Counted from the stretch's first letter, positions 25,723-35,689 are shown. The stretch: DNA of 64,000 nucleotides from SMYC01 sp963578475 (GCA_963578475.1 CAUZCL010000017.1:1-64000), one strand, 5' to 3'. The notes: a model not told the origin generated them from the sequence alone. Numbers and translations: made by a program.

Positions 25723-26661
25723 CTACAATTCTCGAATCCACTCCCACTCCCGAACCAAACCCTGGCGCAGATCTATTGACGGCGCGTAGCCGAGATCCGT
25801 TCGCGCCGCCGACGTGTCCGCGTAAGTGTCGCGCATGTCACCTTTTTGTTTAGGGTTGAAGTCGATTTTCAGCTCGCCTTTGGTCACGTCTTTTATGGTC
25901 TCGATGACTTCGAGCATCGAGACCCGGGAGCCGCCCCCGATGTTATAGACCGCTCCGGCGCGGCCGCGCTCCGATGCCGCGATCGTCGCGGCCACCGCGT
26001 CGGTCACGAAGGTGAAATCGCGCGTCTGACGCCCATCTCCGAAAAGCGAAAAAGTGTCGCCTGTCTTTGCGCATCTCAGGAGGCGGTGAAAGGCCATGTC
26101 GGGGCGCTGGCGAGGTCCGTAGACGGTGAAATATCGCAACGACGCTGTGTTCAAGCCATCGGTAACGTGATACAGCTCGACAAGTTTTTCGGCGGCGAGC
26201 TTGCTGACGCCGTAAGGCGAGACTGGATGAAGCGGTACATCCTCGACCATGGGAAGTGCGGCACTATCTCCGTAAACGGATGACGACGAGGCGAAGACGA
26301 AGGAGGAAAGACCCGAACTGACGGCGGCTTCGAGAAGTTTTTGGGTGGCGAGAATGTTGTTCGTCGTATAGATAGAGAACTCGCTGCCCCAACTGGCGCG
26401 CACGCCAGCCTGCGCCGCGAGATGAAAAACGCGGTCGCATCGTCTCAACAGGGCTTCTAGACCTTGATCTTGGAGGGAGCCTTCGATGAGCTCGAACTGG
26501 TTGCTCTCACGAAGCTTTTCGAGATTCATCTCCTTCAGGCTTCGTTCATAATAATCGAGGAACGAGTCGATACCGATGACCGTATCTCCGCTCGCGACGA
26601 GCGTCTCGGCGAGCGTGGAGCCGATGAATCCGGCAGCGCCGGTTACAAGAGATGTTGTCAT
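25723..26661 (-). CDS. NAD-dependent epimerase/dehydratase (UDP-sugar epimerase type)
   Basis: An extended SDR with the nucleotide motif TSLVTGAAGFIGSTLAETL, catalytic Ser and Tyr in FASSSSVYGDSA and SPYGVSKLAAEKL (YxxxK), and the family stretch RYFTVYGPRQRPDMAFHR. The best guess is UDP-glucuronate or UDP-glucose 4-epimerase, but the substrate cannot be read from the motifs. ATG 26661 overlaps the upstream thioesterase stop (ATGA). It is last in the PASTA-rpe-thioesterase-epimerase run. Confidence 0.85.
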   Translation of the reverse strand: MTTSLVTGAAGFIGSTLAETLVASGDTVIGIDSFLDYYERSLKEMNLEKLRESNQFELIEGSLQDQGLEALLRRCDRVFHLAAQAGVRASWGSEFSIYTTNNILATQKLLEAAVSSGLSSFVFASSSSVYGDSAALPMVEDVPLHPVSPYGVSKLAAEKLVELYHVTDGLNTASLRYFTVYGPRQRPDMAFHRLLRCAKTGDTFSLFGDGRQTRDFTFVTDAVAATIAASERGRAGAVYNIGGGSRVSMLEVIETIKDVTKGELKIDFNPKQKGDMRDTYADTSAARTDLGYAPSIDLRQGLVREWEWIREL

Positions 26662-27068
26662 GTGAACAACCCCGCTAGTCTTTTGGGAAGCTTGCAAATT
26701 TTGCCGGCTCTAGTGGTGGCGACGTGCAGGGTTGAGCCGGTGGCGACCACCGTTTGGTCCTCGAGGTGCGCGAGCTCGTAATCGAATCGAATGCGGACGC
26801 GCGAAGGCCGGCTCAGCGTCGTTTTGATCTCGATAACGTCGTCGTAATGCGCGGGGCTCTTATAGCGGCAATGTGCTTCGACGACCGGAAGGTAAATCTG
26901 GTCCTCGTGCTCGATATCCCGATAGCTCGACCCTAGCTGCCGGAGCAAGTCACAACGTCCTACCTCGAACCACGCCAAATAGTTGGCGTAGTACACGACG
27001 CCCATAGCGTCGGTTTCTGCGTAGCGGACACGTACCTGACAGCTGATCTCGCGCAAGCTAGGGTTCAA
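26658..27068 (-). CDS. Acyl-CoA thioesterase, YbgC/4HBT hot-dog family
   Basis: The protein (about 136 residues) has the hot-dog active-site segment VRYAETDAMGVVYYANYLAW, with the catalytic Asp in ETDAMG, as in YbgC/YbaW-type enzymes that hydrolyse short acyl-CoA or acyl-ACP. The TTG at 27068 overlaps the rpe stop (TTGA). The longer upstream frame is a shadow of rpe. It overlaps the epimerase start by four bases. Confidence 0.85.
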   Translation of the reverse strand: MNPSLREISCQVRVRYAETDAMGVVYYANYLAWFEVGRCDLLRQLGSSYRDIEHEDQIYLPVVEAHCRYKSPAHYDDVIEIKTTLSRPSRVRIRFDYELAHLEDQTVVATGSTLHVATTRAGKICKLPKRLAGLFT

Positions 27069-27721
27069 GCTTCGGTGGCTGCGAGAAGCATGTCGCGCAG
27101 GACCGAGGCGGGGTCCTCGGCTTTGAAGACCGCGGAGCCGGCGATTACCACGTCGACGCCCGCCTCGGCAGCCATGGGTATCCTCTCGGCGTTCATCCCT
27201 CCATCGATCTCGATGGATAGCTCGGTGTCGGCCGCATCGGCGACACGACGGAGCTCGCGCACTCTCTCGAAGCTGCCCTCGATGAATTTCTGTCCACCCC
27301 ATCCCGGGTTTACCGACATGATGATGGCGTAGTCCGCGAGAGGGAGGAGAGCTTCAATCGTCGAGAAGGAAAAGCCCGGGTTGAGCGCCAACCCGGCTTT
27401 CTTTCCGCGTTTTCTGATCGAGCTCAACACGAGATGCGGATGGTAGAGGGTCTCCGGATGCACGGCGATCATGTCTGCCCCCGCATCCATGAACGCTTCC
27501 ACCCATCGATCCGCATGCTCGATCATCAAGTGCACATCGAGCGGTAGAGACGTGCATTCGCGTACGGCCGAGACGACCATCGGGCCGAAGGTGAGGTTCG
27601 GGACGTAGTGTCCGTCCATGACATCGAGATGGAGCTGGCCCGCTCCGGCCTCGTCCATGCGCTCAATCTCGGAAGCGAGCTTCGTGAAATCGGCAGATAG
27701 AATCGAGGGAGCGATGCGCAT
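27065..27721 (-). CDS. rpe: Ribulose-phosphate 3-epimerase
   Basis: A TIM-barrel enzyme of the pentose phosphate pathway, 218 residues. It shows APSILSADFTKLASEI, HLDVMDGHYVPNLTFGP (metal-binding His and Asp), DVHLMIEHADRW and MSVNPGWGGQKFIEG, all characteristic. It lies four bases after the PASTA protein gene and overlaps the thioesterase start. Confidence 0.94.
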   Translation of the reverse strand: MRIAPSILSADFTKLASEIERMDEAGAGQLHLDVMDGHYVPNLTFGPMVVSAVRECTSLPLDVHLMIEHADRWVEAFMDAGADMIAVHPETLYHPHLVLSSIRKRGKKAGLALNPGFSFSTIEALLPLADYAIIMSVNPGWGGQKFIEGSFERVRELRRVADAADTELSIEIDGGMNAERIPMAAEAGVDVVIAGSAVFKAEDPASVLRDMLLAATEA

Positions 27722-27725
27722 AGCT

Positions 27726-28568
27726 TTACGACCCTTTGCTCAAATAAAGAATGATACGGTCACGCCTGAACACTTTCGTGCCCGATGATGGGGACTGGCG
27801 CACGACCACGTTCTTCGGAACACCTGGGTAATCGACGAGCCTGACTTGAGAGACTCTGAGCGAGCTTCGGCTCAGCCTGTCGAGGAGCTCGACATAGTCC
27901 CGGCTGATGAAGTCGGGCATCACGAAACCTTCCTCCAGGTAGCCACGAGAAAGTAGCACGGAGACGACAGTATCGTCGCCGATCTCGTCATAAGCCTGCG
28001 GTGACTGTGCGACGACTGTATCTGGAGCGTAGATGTCGCTGTGGATCTCGACGACGCGGCCGAGGCTGAAGCCCGACTGCTCGAGGATGAGCTGCGCCGA
28101 TTGCAGTGTCTCTCCTTCGACCCGCGGCACCGAGCGTCGCTCTGGACCGAGGCTGGCCCAGACCCGTATCGAGCGGCCTTTCCGAAGCGTCGTCCCAGCG
28201 TCCGGTGCCTGGAGCGCGACGAAATCCGGCGGGACGGTTTCGTGAAAGCGGTTTCCCTGAAGCACGACGTTTAGCTCGACCGCGGCGAGCATTTTACGCG
28301 CGACATCGAAGCTCGCACCGGAGAGGTCCGGGACGATGACGTCGTTGCTCCGGACTGCGAGGCTGAAGGACACGGCAGCTGCGATCACTGCTGTGGCGAG
28401 CAGGCCCCCGGCGATGGCGAGCGTCTCGATAATGCGCACGAAGATAGTGTGCACCCTCTTGCGTTTCGATGTGGTCTCCCTGGCGGCACGGCCACGCCCG
28501 TGCTTAATTGACGGCGTGGGCCTATCTTTCTCGAGGTTACGCTCGCCCGCGCGGTACTTGCTGGTCAC
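27726..28568 (-). CDS. Membrane-anchored PASTA-domain protein
   Basis: A basic cytoplasmic N-terminus of about 40 residues precedes one membrane helix (IIETLAIAGGLLATAVIAAA). Outside are three PASTA units (VPDLSGASFDVARKMLAAVE, VPRVEGETLQSAQLILEQSG, MPDFISRDYVELLDRLS), which in kinases and penicillin-binding proteins sense peptidoglycan or beta-lactams. No kinase domain is attached. It is upstream of rpe by four bases; the gene before it, rsmB, ends 65 bases away. Confidence 0.82.
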   Translation of the reverse strand: MTSKYRAGERNLEKDRPTPSIKHGRGRAARETTSKRKRVHTIFVRIIETLAIAGGLLATAVIAAAVSFSLAVRSNDVIVPDLSGASFDVARKMLAAVELNVVLQGNRFHETVPPDFVALQAPDAGTTLRKGRSIRVWASLGPERRSVPRVEGETLQSAQLILEQSGFSLGRVVEIHSDIYAPDTVVAQSPQAYDEIGDDTVVSVLLSRGYLEEGFVMPDFISRDYVELLDRLSRSSLRVSQVRLVDYPGVPKNVVVRQSPSSGTKVFRRDRIILYLSKGS

Positions 28569-28633
28569 AGCCCTATTCTATCGCGCCCCGAAGATGATGA
28601 ATATTAATCTCTAGAACCTCGAGTCGGGCTAGT

Positions 28634-29965
28634 TCAGTCGCGGGTCAATATGGCGGCGAAATAGGCGTCCATGTCGTCTCTCTCGGGCGTCGTCTCGAAA
28701 AAGCCTTCCGACGAGACGAGGTGTCGCGCCTGCTCAGGCAGCGATTCAGGAGCCAATACGACGCGAAAGCCGGGGGTGTTTTCGAGGAATGTCCTGACTA
28801 CGTCTTGGTTCTCCTCGCGCTCGCTCGAGCAGGTCGCATAGACGAGCCGGCCTCCGCTTTCGAGAGCGCGCGCGGAAGCTTCCAGGAGCTCCAATTGCAG
28901 CTTCTGATGATGCTTCAAATCTCGTTCCGCCACGCGCCACTTGATGTCGGGATTGTGCCGCAAGGTTCCGAGACTCGAGCAAGGCGCATCGAGAAGAATG
29001 CGGTGAAACGGTCGCGTTTGTCTAAGCGGGAGCTTGCGGCCGTCCGCGGCCACGGCCACGAGGTTCGTGACACCGAGCTCAGAAGCTAAATCCTTCATCA
29101 CGACCGCGCGCCGCTGTCTTCGATCGAGCGCGATGACCCTGCCACGGTGGGCGATCTCCGCGAGAGCCGTCGCCTTGCCGCCCGGGGCCGCGCAAACATC
29201 GAGAACGACATCGTCTTCCGAGGGCTCGAGAAGGTACGGGATGAGCTGCGACCCCGCATCTTGAATGATGGCGAGACCTTCTTTGAAGAGTTTGCTGCCC
29301 CGCAATTTGCCTGAATAGGCTCGCAAACCGTGGGGCAGGATGGCGACGCGCTCGGACTCGACACCGAGCTCCTCTTGCGCTTTGTCGAGGTTGATTCGAC
29401 GCGAGACGCGCACGTAAACTGGGGGCGGCTCGTTCTGTCGGCGACAACGTGTCTCCGCGTCGTCGAGGCCCAGCTTTTCCAGATAGCGTCGGGCGAGCCA
29501 TTCAGGATGGGAGAGGCTGTAACGAAGATATCCCAGGGGGTCCGTGTCCCGGCTCGGCAGCGTAGGCTCGCCCGGGCGGCGAAGCACGTTGCGCAGCACC
29601 GCATTGACGAAATCCGCCCCTCCCGAAGCGAAGTCATGCGCCAGACGCACAGCCTCGTCGACCGCGGCGCGGTCGGGCACGCGGTCGAGAAAACGAATTT
29701 GATAGAGGCCGATGCGGAGCGCCGTTAGGATGCTGCCATCGAGCTTCTCTAGGGGCCTTTTGCTATGGTGTGATAAGACAAAGTCGAGCCTGTTGCGCCA
29801 GCGAAGCACGCCGTACGCGATCTCGGTGGCTAGGTCTCGATCGGTGGCGGAGAGGGCGGTGTATAGAGAGGAATGGAGGAGCGCGGCTGGCTCGCCGCGC
29901 TTCTTTTCGACGCCGCGCAGCACCTCGAATGCCATTCGGCGTGCTGGAGACGCTCTTGAAACCAT
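28634..29965 (-). CDS. rsmB: 16S rRNA m5C967 methyltransferase RsmB
   Basis: The protein has an NusB-like N-terminal RNA-binding domain (RRMAFEVLRGVEKKRGEPAA) and a Rossmann methyltransferase domain with VLDVCAAPGGKATALAEI, LLDAPCSSLGTLRHNPDIKW (motif IV Pro-Cys) and YATCSSEREENQDVV (motif VI Cys). Start ATG 29965 gives 443 residues; ATG 29995 is an alternative. The longer frame upstream would overlap the Lon gene and is rejected. Confidence 0.9.
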   Translation of the reverse strand: MVSRASPARRMAFEVLRGVEKKRGEPAALLHSSLYTALSATDRDLATEIAYGVLRWRNRLDFVLSHHSKRPLEKLDGSILTALRIGLYQIRFLDRVPDRAAVDEAVRLAHDFASGGADFVNAVLRNVLRRPGEPTLPSRDTDPLGYLRYSLSHPEWLARRYLEKLGLDDAETRCRRQNEPPPVYVRVSRRINLDKAQEELGVESERVAILPHGLRAYSGKLRGSKLFKEGLAIIQDAGSQLIPYLLEPSEDDVVLDVCAAPGGKATALAEIAHRGRVIALDRRQRRAVVMKDLASELGVTNLVAVAADGRKLPLRQTRPFHRILLDAPCSSLGTLRHNPDIKWRVAERDLKHHQKLQLELLEASARALESGGRLVYATCSSEREENQDVVRTFLENTPGFRVVLAPESLPEQARHLVSSEGFFETTPERDDMDAYFAAILTRD

Positions 29966-30013
29966 AGCCGTGAATGCTAGATCATTCGGTGTCATCTGAG
30001 AAAGAGAGAAAAC

Positions 30014-32536
30014 GTGTCCTCGTCCAATATGCCCGATCTCTCCGCCGAGCAGCTGCGCTACCGCTGCTCGATCGATAGTTTCAAGTTCGAAACGACGGAA
30101 GAGATCAAAGCACCTTTCGAGATCATTGGCCAGGAGCGCGCGATCAAAGCGATACAGCTCGGCCTCATGGTGCCGTCCCGAGGCTACAACATCCTCGTTC
30201 AAGGCCTAACGGGTACTGGCAAGGAAACGACTGTCAAGAGCATCCTCGAGACGATCCAGGATCGCTCTACCGAGATCCCGTCGGATATCTGTTACGTGAA
30301 CAATTTTGACGACGAGGACTGCCCTATAGCCCTCTATCTTCCCGCGGGGGATGGCTTGCAGTTGCGCAAAGAGACGGATGCGCTCGTCGACTATCTAGAC
30401 CGTACCGTACCCGCCGTGCTCGAATCGGACGAGTTCAAGGAGCGGCGAGCTCAGCTCGTCGAGCGTGAAGGCTCGAAAGGCCGCGAGGTCATCAAAGAGT
30501 TCGAAGAGCGCATCAAGAAAGAGAACTTCGTGCTCGTCGAGATTCGATTTGGGCCGATGACGAAGACCGAACTCGCTCCCATCGTCGACGGCAAGCCTCG
30601 TCCAGGCGAGGAGCTCGAGCAGATGCTCGCGGAGGGCGAGATCGAGCGCGAAGAGTACGAGCGCGTCGACAAGATTCGGGACGGGTTTACTGAAGAGCTA
30701 GATGACGTGCTGAAACATGCGCGGGACGCCGAGCGCCAGATTTCGGAGGCGCTCACAGCTCTGGTCTTTGGTTTCGGCGCCGAGATCCTAAACCCCAGGA
30801 TCCAAGACCTCAAAGCGCGTTTTCCCGGCGAGAGAACGGAGCAGTTTCTCGAGCATCTCCGACACCACGTTCTCGACAACCTCGAACAGTTCGTCCGCAA
30901 ACCCGAGACGCCCGAGCAAGCAGGGATCGCGGCGCTCCTCGTAGCGCAGACCGATCGCTTTATCCGCTACCGCGTCAACTTGCTCGTTGACAATTCCGGA
31001 ATCACCAGCCCACCCATCGTGGTTGAGACGCACCCTACCTACAAGAACCTTTTCGGCACGGTCGAGCGTAGCTTCGACCGGAGTGGTCAGTCCCCCCATA
31101 CGGACTTCACCCGGATCAAGGCAGGGAGCTTGTTGAAGGCCATGGGCGGCTACCTCGTGCTCTCCTTTCAGGAAGTCTTGTCCGAGCCCGGCGTCTATCA
31201 GTCTCTCAAACGCACGCTCAAGAACGGGAAAGTCGACATCCAAGGCTACGACCCCGCCCATATGTTCACGGCTTCTGCACTCAAGCCCGAGCCCATTGAT
31301 GTCCAGGTCAAGGTCGTGCTCATCGGGGATGCGCAGTCCTATCAGATTTTCTACCAGCACGACCCCGACTTCCGCAAGACGTTCAAAGTCAAAGCAGATT
31401 TCGACACGGTTATGGAGCGCACGCCCGAGTCTATCGAGCGCTACGCGCACTTCATTGCTCGCACCGCACGGGTCGAGAAGCTTCAGCCATTCGATCGCTC
31501 GGCAACAGCCGCGGTCGTCGAGGCGGGTCTCCGCCTCTCCGGAAGCCAAAACAAGCTCTCCACTCGTTTCAGTGATATCGCCGATCTGCTCCGCGAAGCC
31601 AATTATTGGGCGCAGCAGGAAAATGCAGACATCATCACGGCCTCCCATATCGATCGCACCCTCGAGGAGCGTGTCGAACGCCGGAATTTGATCGAGGTCC
31701 GTATCTCGGAAATGATCCGAGAGGGCGTCATCATGATCTCGAGCGATGGCGTTCGGGAAGGGCAGGTGAACGGCCTTTCGGTATACGATTTGGGTGACTA
31801 TCGCTTCGGGCGTCCCACGAGAATCACGGCTTCGGTCGCGACTGGCCGAGCGGGTATCATCAATATCGAGCGCGAATCCGACCTGTCAGGACGCAGTCAC
31901 AACAAGGGCATGTTGATCCTGGCCGGCTACTTGCGCTCGCGTTTCGCCAAGAGGCGCCCGATGACGTTGTCCGCGAGCCTGGCTTTTGAGCAGAGCTATA
32001 GCGGCGTCGACGGAGACAGCGCGTCGTCGACCGAACTCTATGCGCTCGTCTCGGCCCTCTCGGAGCTTCCGCTGCGGCAAGACATCGCCGTCACTGGCTC
32101 GGTGAACCAAAAAGGCGAAGTGCAAGCGATTGGTGGTGTGAACGAGAAGATCGAGGGTTTTTTCGACACGTGCGTGTCCTTGGGCCTGACCGGGGACCAA
32201 GGGGTGATGATCCCTCAGGCGAACGTTTCGGACCTGATGCTCCGAAAGAGCGTCGTCGAAGCAGTGGCGGCAGGAAAGTTCCACGTCTATCCCGTTTCAA
32301 CAATCGAGCAAGGTATCGAAATCTTGACGCGCATGGAGGCGGGTGTCGAAGGCAAAGACGGTACCTACCCCGAAGCCAGCGTCTATGGCAAGGTCGAGCG
32401 CCGCTTAGCTCAGATGGCGCGTGACCTCCGCGCCGCCGCCCGTCCCGAAAAAGAAGCCGAAAAGGACGCCGAAACGGAAAAAGACGGCGCCGACGACAAA
32501 GACCCCGACGTCGACTCAGACCCCCCCGAGACCTAA
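30014..32536 (+). CDS. LonB-like ATP-dependent protease
   Basis: An AAA+ protease of 840 residues. Walker A is GLTGTGKETTVKSIL near residue 65; a long helical insert occupies roughly residues 120-290. The C-terminal Lon protease domain has the catalytic Ser in DGDSASSTE (residue 669) and the Lys in GGVNEKIEGFF. It belongs to the AAA_32/LonB class without the Lon N-domain. The tail is rich in Lys, Glu and Asp. It is divergent from rsmB and convergent with GDPD, overlapping its end by 21 bases. Confidence 0.88.
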   Translation: MSSSNMPDLSAEQLRYRCSIDSFKFETTEEIKAPFEIIGQERAIKAIQLGLMVPSRGYNILVQGLTGTGKETTVKSILETIQDRSTEIPSDICYVNNFDDEDCPIALYLPAGDGLQLRKETDALVDYLDRTVPAVLESDEFKERRAQLVEREGSKGREVIKEFEERIKKENFVLVEIRFGPMTKTELAPIVDGKPRPGEELEQMLAEGEIEREEYERVDKIRDGFTEELDDVLKHARDAERQISEALTALVFGFGAEILNPRIQDLKARFPGERTEQFLEHLRHHVLDNLEQFVRKPETPEQAGIAALLVAQTDRFIRYRVNLLVDNSGITSPPIVVETHPTYKNLFGTVERSFDRSGQSPHTDFTRIKAGSLLKAMGGYLVLSFQEVLSEPGVYQSLKRTLKNGKVDIQGYDPAHMFTASALKPEPIDVQVKVVLIGDAQSYQIFYQHDPDFRKTFKVKADFDTVMERTPESIERYAHFIARTARVEKLQPFDRSATAAVVEAGLRLSGSQNKLSTRFSDIADLLREANYWAQQENADIITASHIDRTLEERVERRNLIEVRISEMIREGVIMISSDGVREGQVNGLSVYDLGDYRFGRPTRITASVATGRAGIINIERESDLSGRSHNKGMLILAGYLRSRFAKRRPMTLSASLAFEQSYSGVDGDSASSTELYALVSALSELPLRQDIAVTGSVNQKGEVQAIGGVNEKIEGFFDTCVSLGLTGDQGVMIPQANVSDLMLRKSVVEAVAAGKFHVYPVSTIEQGIEILTRMEAGVEGKDGTYPEASVYGKVERRLAQMARDLRAAARPEKEAEKDAETEKDGADDKDPDVDSDPPET

Positions 32537-33448
32537 CCCCAGAGGCATCAGTCTCTTCCGCGCCGAAGCGTTAGCGAAGGCGGGGTGCCTCAACAGTCGG
32601 TCCGGATAGTCCGTCAGGATTCCGTGAACGCCCATGTCGAGGAGGCGTTTCATGTCGGAGGGCTCGTTGATCGTCCAGACCTGGACTTGGATATTGGCAT
32701 CTTTGGCGCTTTCGAGAAAGCTGGGCTCGACCACATGGAGCTCTCGAAAATATTCGGTCACCTGAAACGCGACGGCGGGGCTTCGATAGAGGCTCCCGAG
32801 CCCGACGCGGTGAAGTACAACGAAGACGAAGGCTTCTCGGAACGTCGCGCTCGTTGCGACGGAAGGGCACTCCTCGCGAAACGCCAACATGGGCTCTTGT
32901 CCGAACGAAGCGACGAGCACGCGCGCCTCGGCATCGAATTCTTGCAACAGGCGGCAAAGCGACGTGGCCTCTTTGGGAGTAAATGCTTTCATCTCGAGAT
33001 TCAGCCGAGAGCTACTCAAGGCTGTCAGCACCTCGCGAAGGGTCGGTACACGAAGCCCGCGTTCTCGAAAAGGAAAATCTCCGTCTCCGCGAGCGCCCGC
33101 GTATAGCTCTTTGAGCTCGTCGAGCGTCATATCGGAGACGAGGCCTCGACCATTCGTGGTGGCGTCGACCGCGCGGTCGTGCATCACCACGATGTGACCA
33201 TCTGCCGTCATGCGGAGATCCATCTCTAGCAGGTCGACTCCAAGATCGCGCGCGTGCTCGAACGCGTAAAGCGTGTTCTCGGGCCATAGACCGCGGCCGC
33301 CTCGGTGAGCGATGGCCCACGGTCCCGGCGCGTCAAAGAAAACGTGATGGCTTATACGTTGGTGAGGATGGAGGGTCGCGAAATAGAGGTACAAAACGAA
33401 CAATAGCGCGAGGAAGCGGAGCGCCCAGCGGAGAAATCGCACGCCCAC
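32516..33448 (-). CDS. Glycerophosphodiester phosphodiesterase family protein
   Basis: The GDPD catalytic signature AIAHRGGRGLWPENTLYAFE, the metal residues in LLEMDLRMTADGHIVVMHD and the downstream WTINEPSDMKRLLDMGVHGI are present. An N-terminal hydrophobic segment (FLALLFVLYLYFATL) suggests a membrane anchor or signal. The enzyme releases glycerol-3-phosphate from glycerophosphodiesters. It follows fmt by three bases. Confidence 0.88.
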   Translation of the reverse strand: MGVRFLRWALRFLALLFVLYLYFATLHPHQRISHHVFFDAPGPWAIAHRGGRGLWPENTLYAFEHARDLGVDLLEMDLRMTADGHIVVMHDRAVDATTNGRGLVSDMTLDELKELYAGARGDGDFPFRERGLRVPTLREVLTALSSSRLNLEMKAFTPKEATSLCRLLQEFDAEARVLVASFGQEPMLAFREECPSVATSATFREAFVFVVLHRVGLGSLYRSPAVAFQVTEYFRELHVVEPSFLESAKDANIQVQVWTINEPSDMKRLLDMGVHGILTDYPDRLLRHPAFANASARKRLMPLGLGLGGV

Positions 33449-33451
33449 ATT

Positions 33452-34408
33452 CTATCGCGGGGGCTCCGAGTGAGATCCGAAGCGGCTCGTGATGTCCAGG
33501 CGCTTGCCGCGAGCGAAGTCTGCCGCTGCCATTCGAGATTTACCGGACAGTTGAACCTCCTGCAGGAGGATGACGGTGCCTTTGCCGCAGACGACGTCGA
33601 TCCCGTTTGCATGGACGCCGACAATATCCCCGGGCTGCGCCGAGCTTGTTGCGGTCGATGGCGTTGCTCTCCATATTCTCAGGACTGCGTCTCGAAGCTC
33701 GGTAAAGGCGACCGGCCACGGATCGAAAGCACGTACGCGGCACGCGACCTGCGGCGCGGCCTGGTGCCAGTCGATGCGCGCGTCCTCCTTCTTGATACGA
33801 GGCGCCTTCGTTGCCTGGGCGTCATTTTGTGGGATGGGCGTGAGCCCTCCTTCTGTCCATGCGTCGAGCGTTCGCTCGGTCAGTGCGGCGCCCATGAGAG
33901 AAAGCTTGGGCGAGAGGGTCGCCGTCGAGTCTTTTTGGCCTAGCGCCAAAGTATCCACGAGAAGGATCGCGCCAGTATCCAGCCCCTCGTCCATCAACAT
34001 CGTCGTGACCCCGGTCTCTGTCTCGCCCTGTGCAATGGCCCACTGAATCGGCGCCGCGCCGCGATAGCGCGGGAGGAGCGAAGCATGGACGTTGATGATG
34101 CCGTGCTTTGGGACGTTCAGGATCGCTTTGGGAATGATCTGCCCATAGGCGACGACAATGATGCAATCTGGCGCGAGCTCTTCGATGAGCGCGATGCTCT
34201 CCGGGCTTCGCACTTTGGCGGGCTGGTGCACGTCAATGCTGTGAGCGAGCGCAACCTCTTTCGTTCTTGGAGGTCTCTGACGGTGTCCCCGGCCGGCCGG
34301 CTTGTCGGGCTGAGTGAAGAGTGCCGTGACGCGATAGGTCGAGGACGCGAGGAGTTGCTCGAGCGAAGGCACCGCGAATGCGCCGGAGCCCATGAAGACG
34401 AGCTTCAT
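33452..34408 (-). CDS. fmt: Methionyl-tRNA formyltransferase
   Basis: Fmt formylates initiator Met-tRNA. The sequence has VFMGSGAFAVPSLEQLL, the formyl-donor site segment INVHASLLPRYRGAAPIQWA with Asn-His, and QGETETGVTTMLMDEGLDTG; the C-terminal OB-like domain follows. ATG 34408 gives the usual MKLVFMG start, though GTG 34426 overlaps the def stop. It is paired with def, the standard arrangement. Confidence 0.93.
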   Translation of the reverse strand: MKLVFMGSGAFAVPSLEQLLASSTYRVTALFTQPDKPAGRGHRQRPPRTKEVALAHSIDVHQPAKVRSPESIALIEELAPDCIIVVAYGQIIPKAILNVPKHGIINVHASLLPRYRGAAPIQWAIAQGETETGVTTMLMDEGLDTGAILLVDTLALGQKDSTATLSPKLSLMGAALTERTLDAWTEGGLTPIPQNDAQATKAPRIKKEDARIDWHQAAPQVACRVRAFDPWPVAFTELRDAVLRIWRATPSTATSSAQPGDIVGVHANGIDVVCGKGTVILLQEVQLSGKSRMAAADFARGKRLDITSRFGSHSEPPR

Positions 34409-34419
34409 CTTTTGCGGTT

Positions 34420-34932
34420 TTACCACTCGCCCTGTCGAATGAGCTTCCGAAGCTTCCGCCTGAGTAGATCTCGCTTCAAAACACCGAGACGCTCGATGAA
34501 AAGCTTGCCGTCTAGGTGGTCGATCTCATGACAGAAGGCGCGGGCCAGGAGCCCCGTTCCTTCCATCGTGACCTCTTTACCCTTCAAATCTTGTCCACGC
34601 ACTTTGACCCAGGCGGGGCGCGACACGACGCCTGCATGGCCCGGCACCGATAGACAGCCTTCCTCTTCGTGCTGCTCACCCTCTTGCTCGAGTATGACGG
34701 GATTCGCCATTACGATCAGCTGTTTCGCGTCCTCGCCAACAGTGATGTCGATGACCATGAGGCGCGTGTTCAATCCAATCTGGGGTGCCGCGAGGCCGAC
34801 ACCAGGCGCGGCGTACATCGTCTGCACCATGTCTTTCGCGAGGCTTTCGAGCTCGTCGGGAAAAGCACTGATTTCTTCGGAGCGGATGTCGAGCTCCGGG
34901 GCACCGAACTTCAAGATGGGTCTCAACGTCAT
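34420..34932 (-). CDS. def: Peptide deformylase
   Basis: Def removes the formyl group from nascent proteins. All three motifs are present: GVGLAAPQIG, EEGCLSVPGH (metal Cys) and FCHEIDHLDGKLF (HExxH metal His pair and catalytic Glu). 170 residues is the normal length. It is upstream of fmt, with which it forms the usual operon. Confidence 0.95.
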   Translation of the reverse strand: MTLRPILKFGAPELDIRSEEISAFPDELESLAKDMVQTMYAAPGVGLAAPQIGLNTRLMVIDITVGEDAKQLIVMANPVILEQEGEQHEEEGCLSVPGHAGVVSRPAWVKVRGQDLKGKEVTMEGTGLLARAFCHEIDHLDGKLFIERLGVLKRDLLRRKLRKLIRQGEW

Positions 34933-34982
34933 CGTCGTCGACGCTACACTAGTTACGGAGTTTTAGTCAATATCACTCACGA

Positions 34983-35642
34983 TCACGGGGATTTCAAAGT
35001 CAGAAGGAAGCACACTCCGATTTCCCCCGTCGCATCGAGTTGCAAAGTGCCATTCTGCGCCTCGGCAAGCCGTTTCGAGATCGCGAGCCCGAGCCCGGCG
35101 CCCGGCGCCTCACGGTCGACGCGAAAAAAAGGCTCGAAGACGTGCTCGCGTGCCTCGCTCGGAATGCCGCGTCCCTCGTCGCTGACTTTGATGTGGAGGT
35201 GGCCATCTTGATGCTGAACCAGCACACGGACGAGGCTGTCTTCTCGGGAGAACTTGATCGCGTTATCGACGAGGTTGGCGAGGATGCGTTCGGTCGCAAG
35301 CGGGTCGCCCCGAGCCTCGGCCTCGGCGGGATCGATCTCGAGCCGAATGTGCGCGGTCTCGGCTATCGGGCGAAAGCGTTTTTCGATCCGCGTGAGCACG
35401 GCCGAAAGCGGCCAAGGCTCGTGAAGCGCGACCGGCATGTCGAGCTCGAGGAATCTCGTAACGAGCAATTTGAGCACTTCGACTTCGTGCAAACAGTTCT
35501 CGACGACTGTGCTCGCAGGGCTTTGTTCGATGAGAGTCCTTAGCTGCACTTCGAGTGAGGTCAGCGGCGACTGGATTTCGTGGGCGAGCCTCTGAGCGTC
35601 GTTCACGCATTCAAGAGTAAGCAGGAAGAACCCCGCCGGCAA
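34983..35642 (-). CDS. Orphan histidine kinase core without sensor domain
   Basis: The protein of about 219 residues is just a DHp and ATPase core. The H-box is AHEIQSPLTSLEVQL, the N-box LANLVDNAIKFS, G1 DEGRGIP, the F-box FEPFFR and G2 GAGLGLAIS. No membrane helix, sensor domain or response regulator is present. The first dozen residues may not be translated. It is divergent from the copper ATPase with a 47-base gap and may be a kinase remnant or a cytosolic kinase. Confidence 0.75.
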   Translation of the reverse strand: MPAGFFLLTLECVNDAQRLAHEIQSPLTSLEVQLRTLIEQSPASTVVENCLHEVEVLKLLVTRFLELDMPVALHEPWPLSAVLTRIEKRFRPIAETAHIRLEIDPAEAEARGDPLATERILANLVDNAIKFSREDSLVRVLVQHQDGHLHIKVSDEGRGIPSEAREHVFEPFFRVDREAPGAGLGLAISKRLAEAQNGTLQLDATGEIGVCFLLTLKSP

Positions 35643-35689
35643 GTGCCGTATCGGGCTCGTGTGCTAGACTCGATGCGCTTCGAGATTTC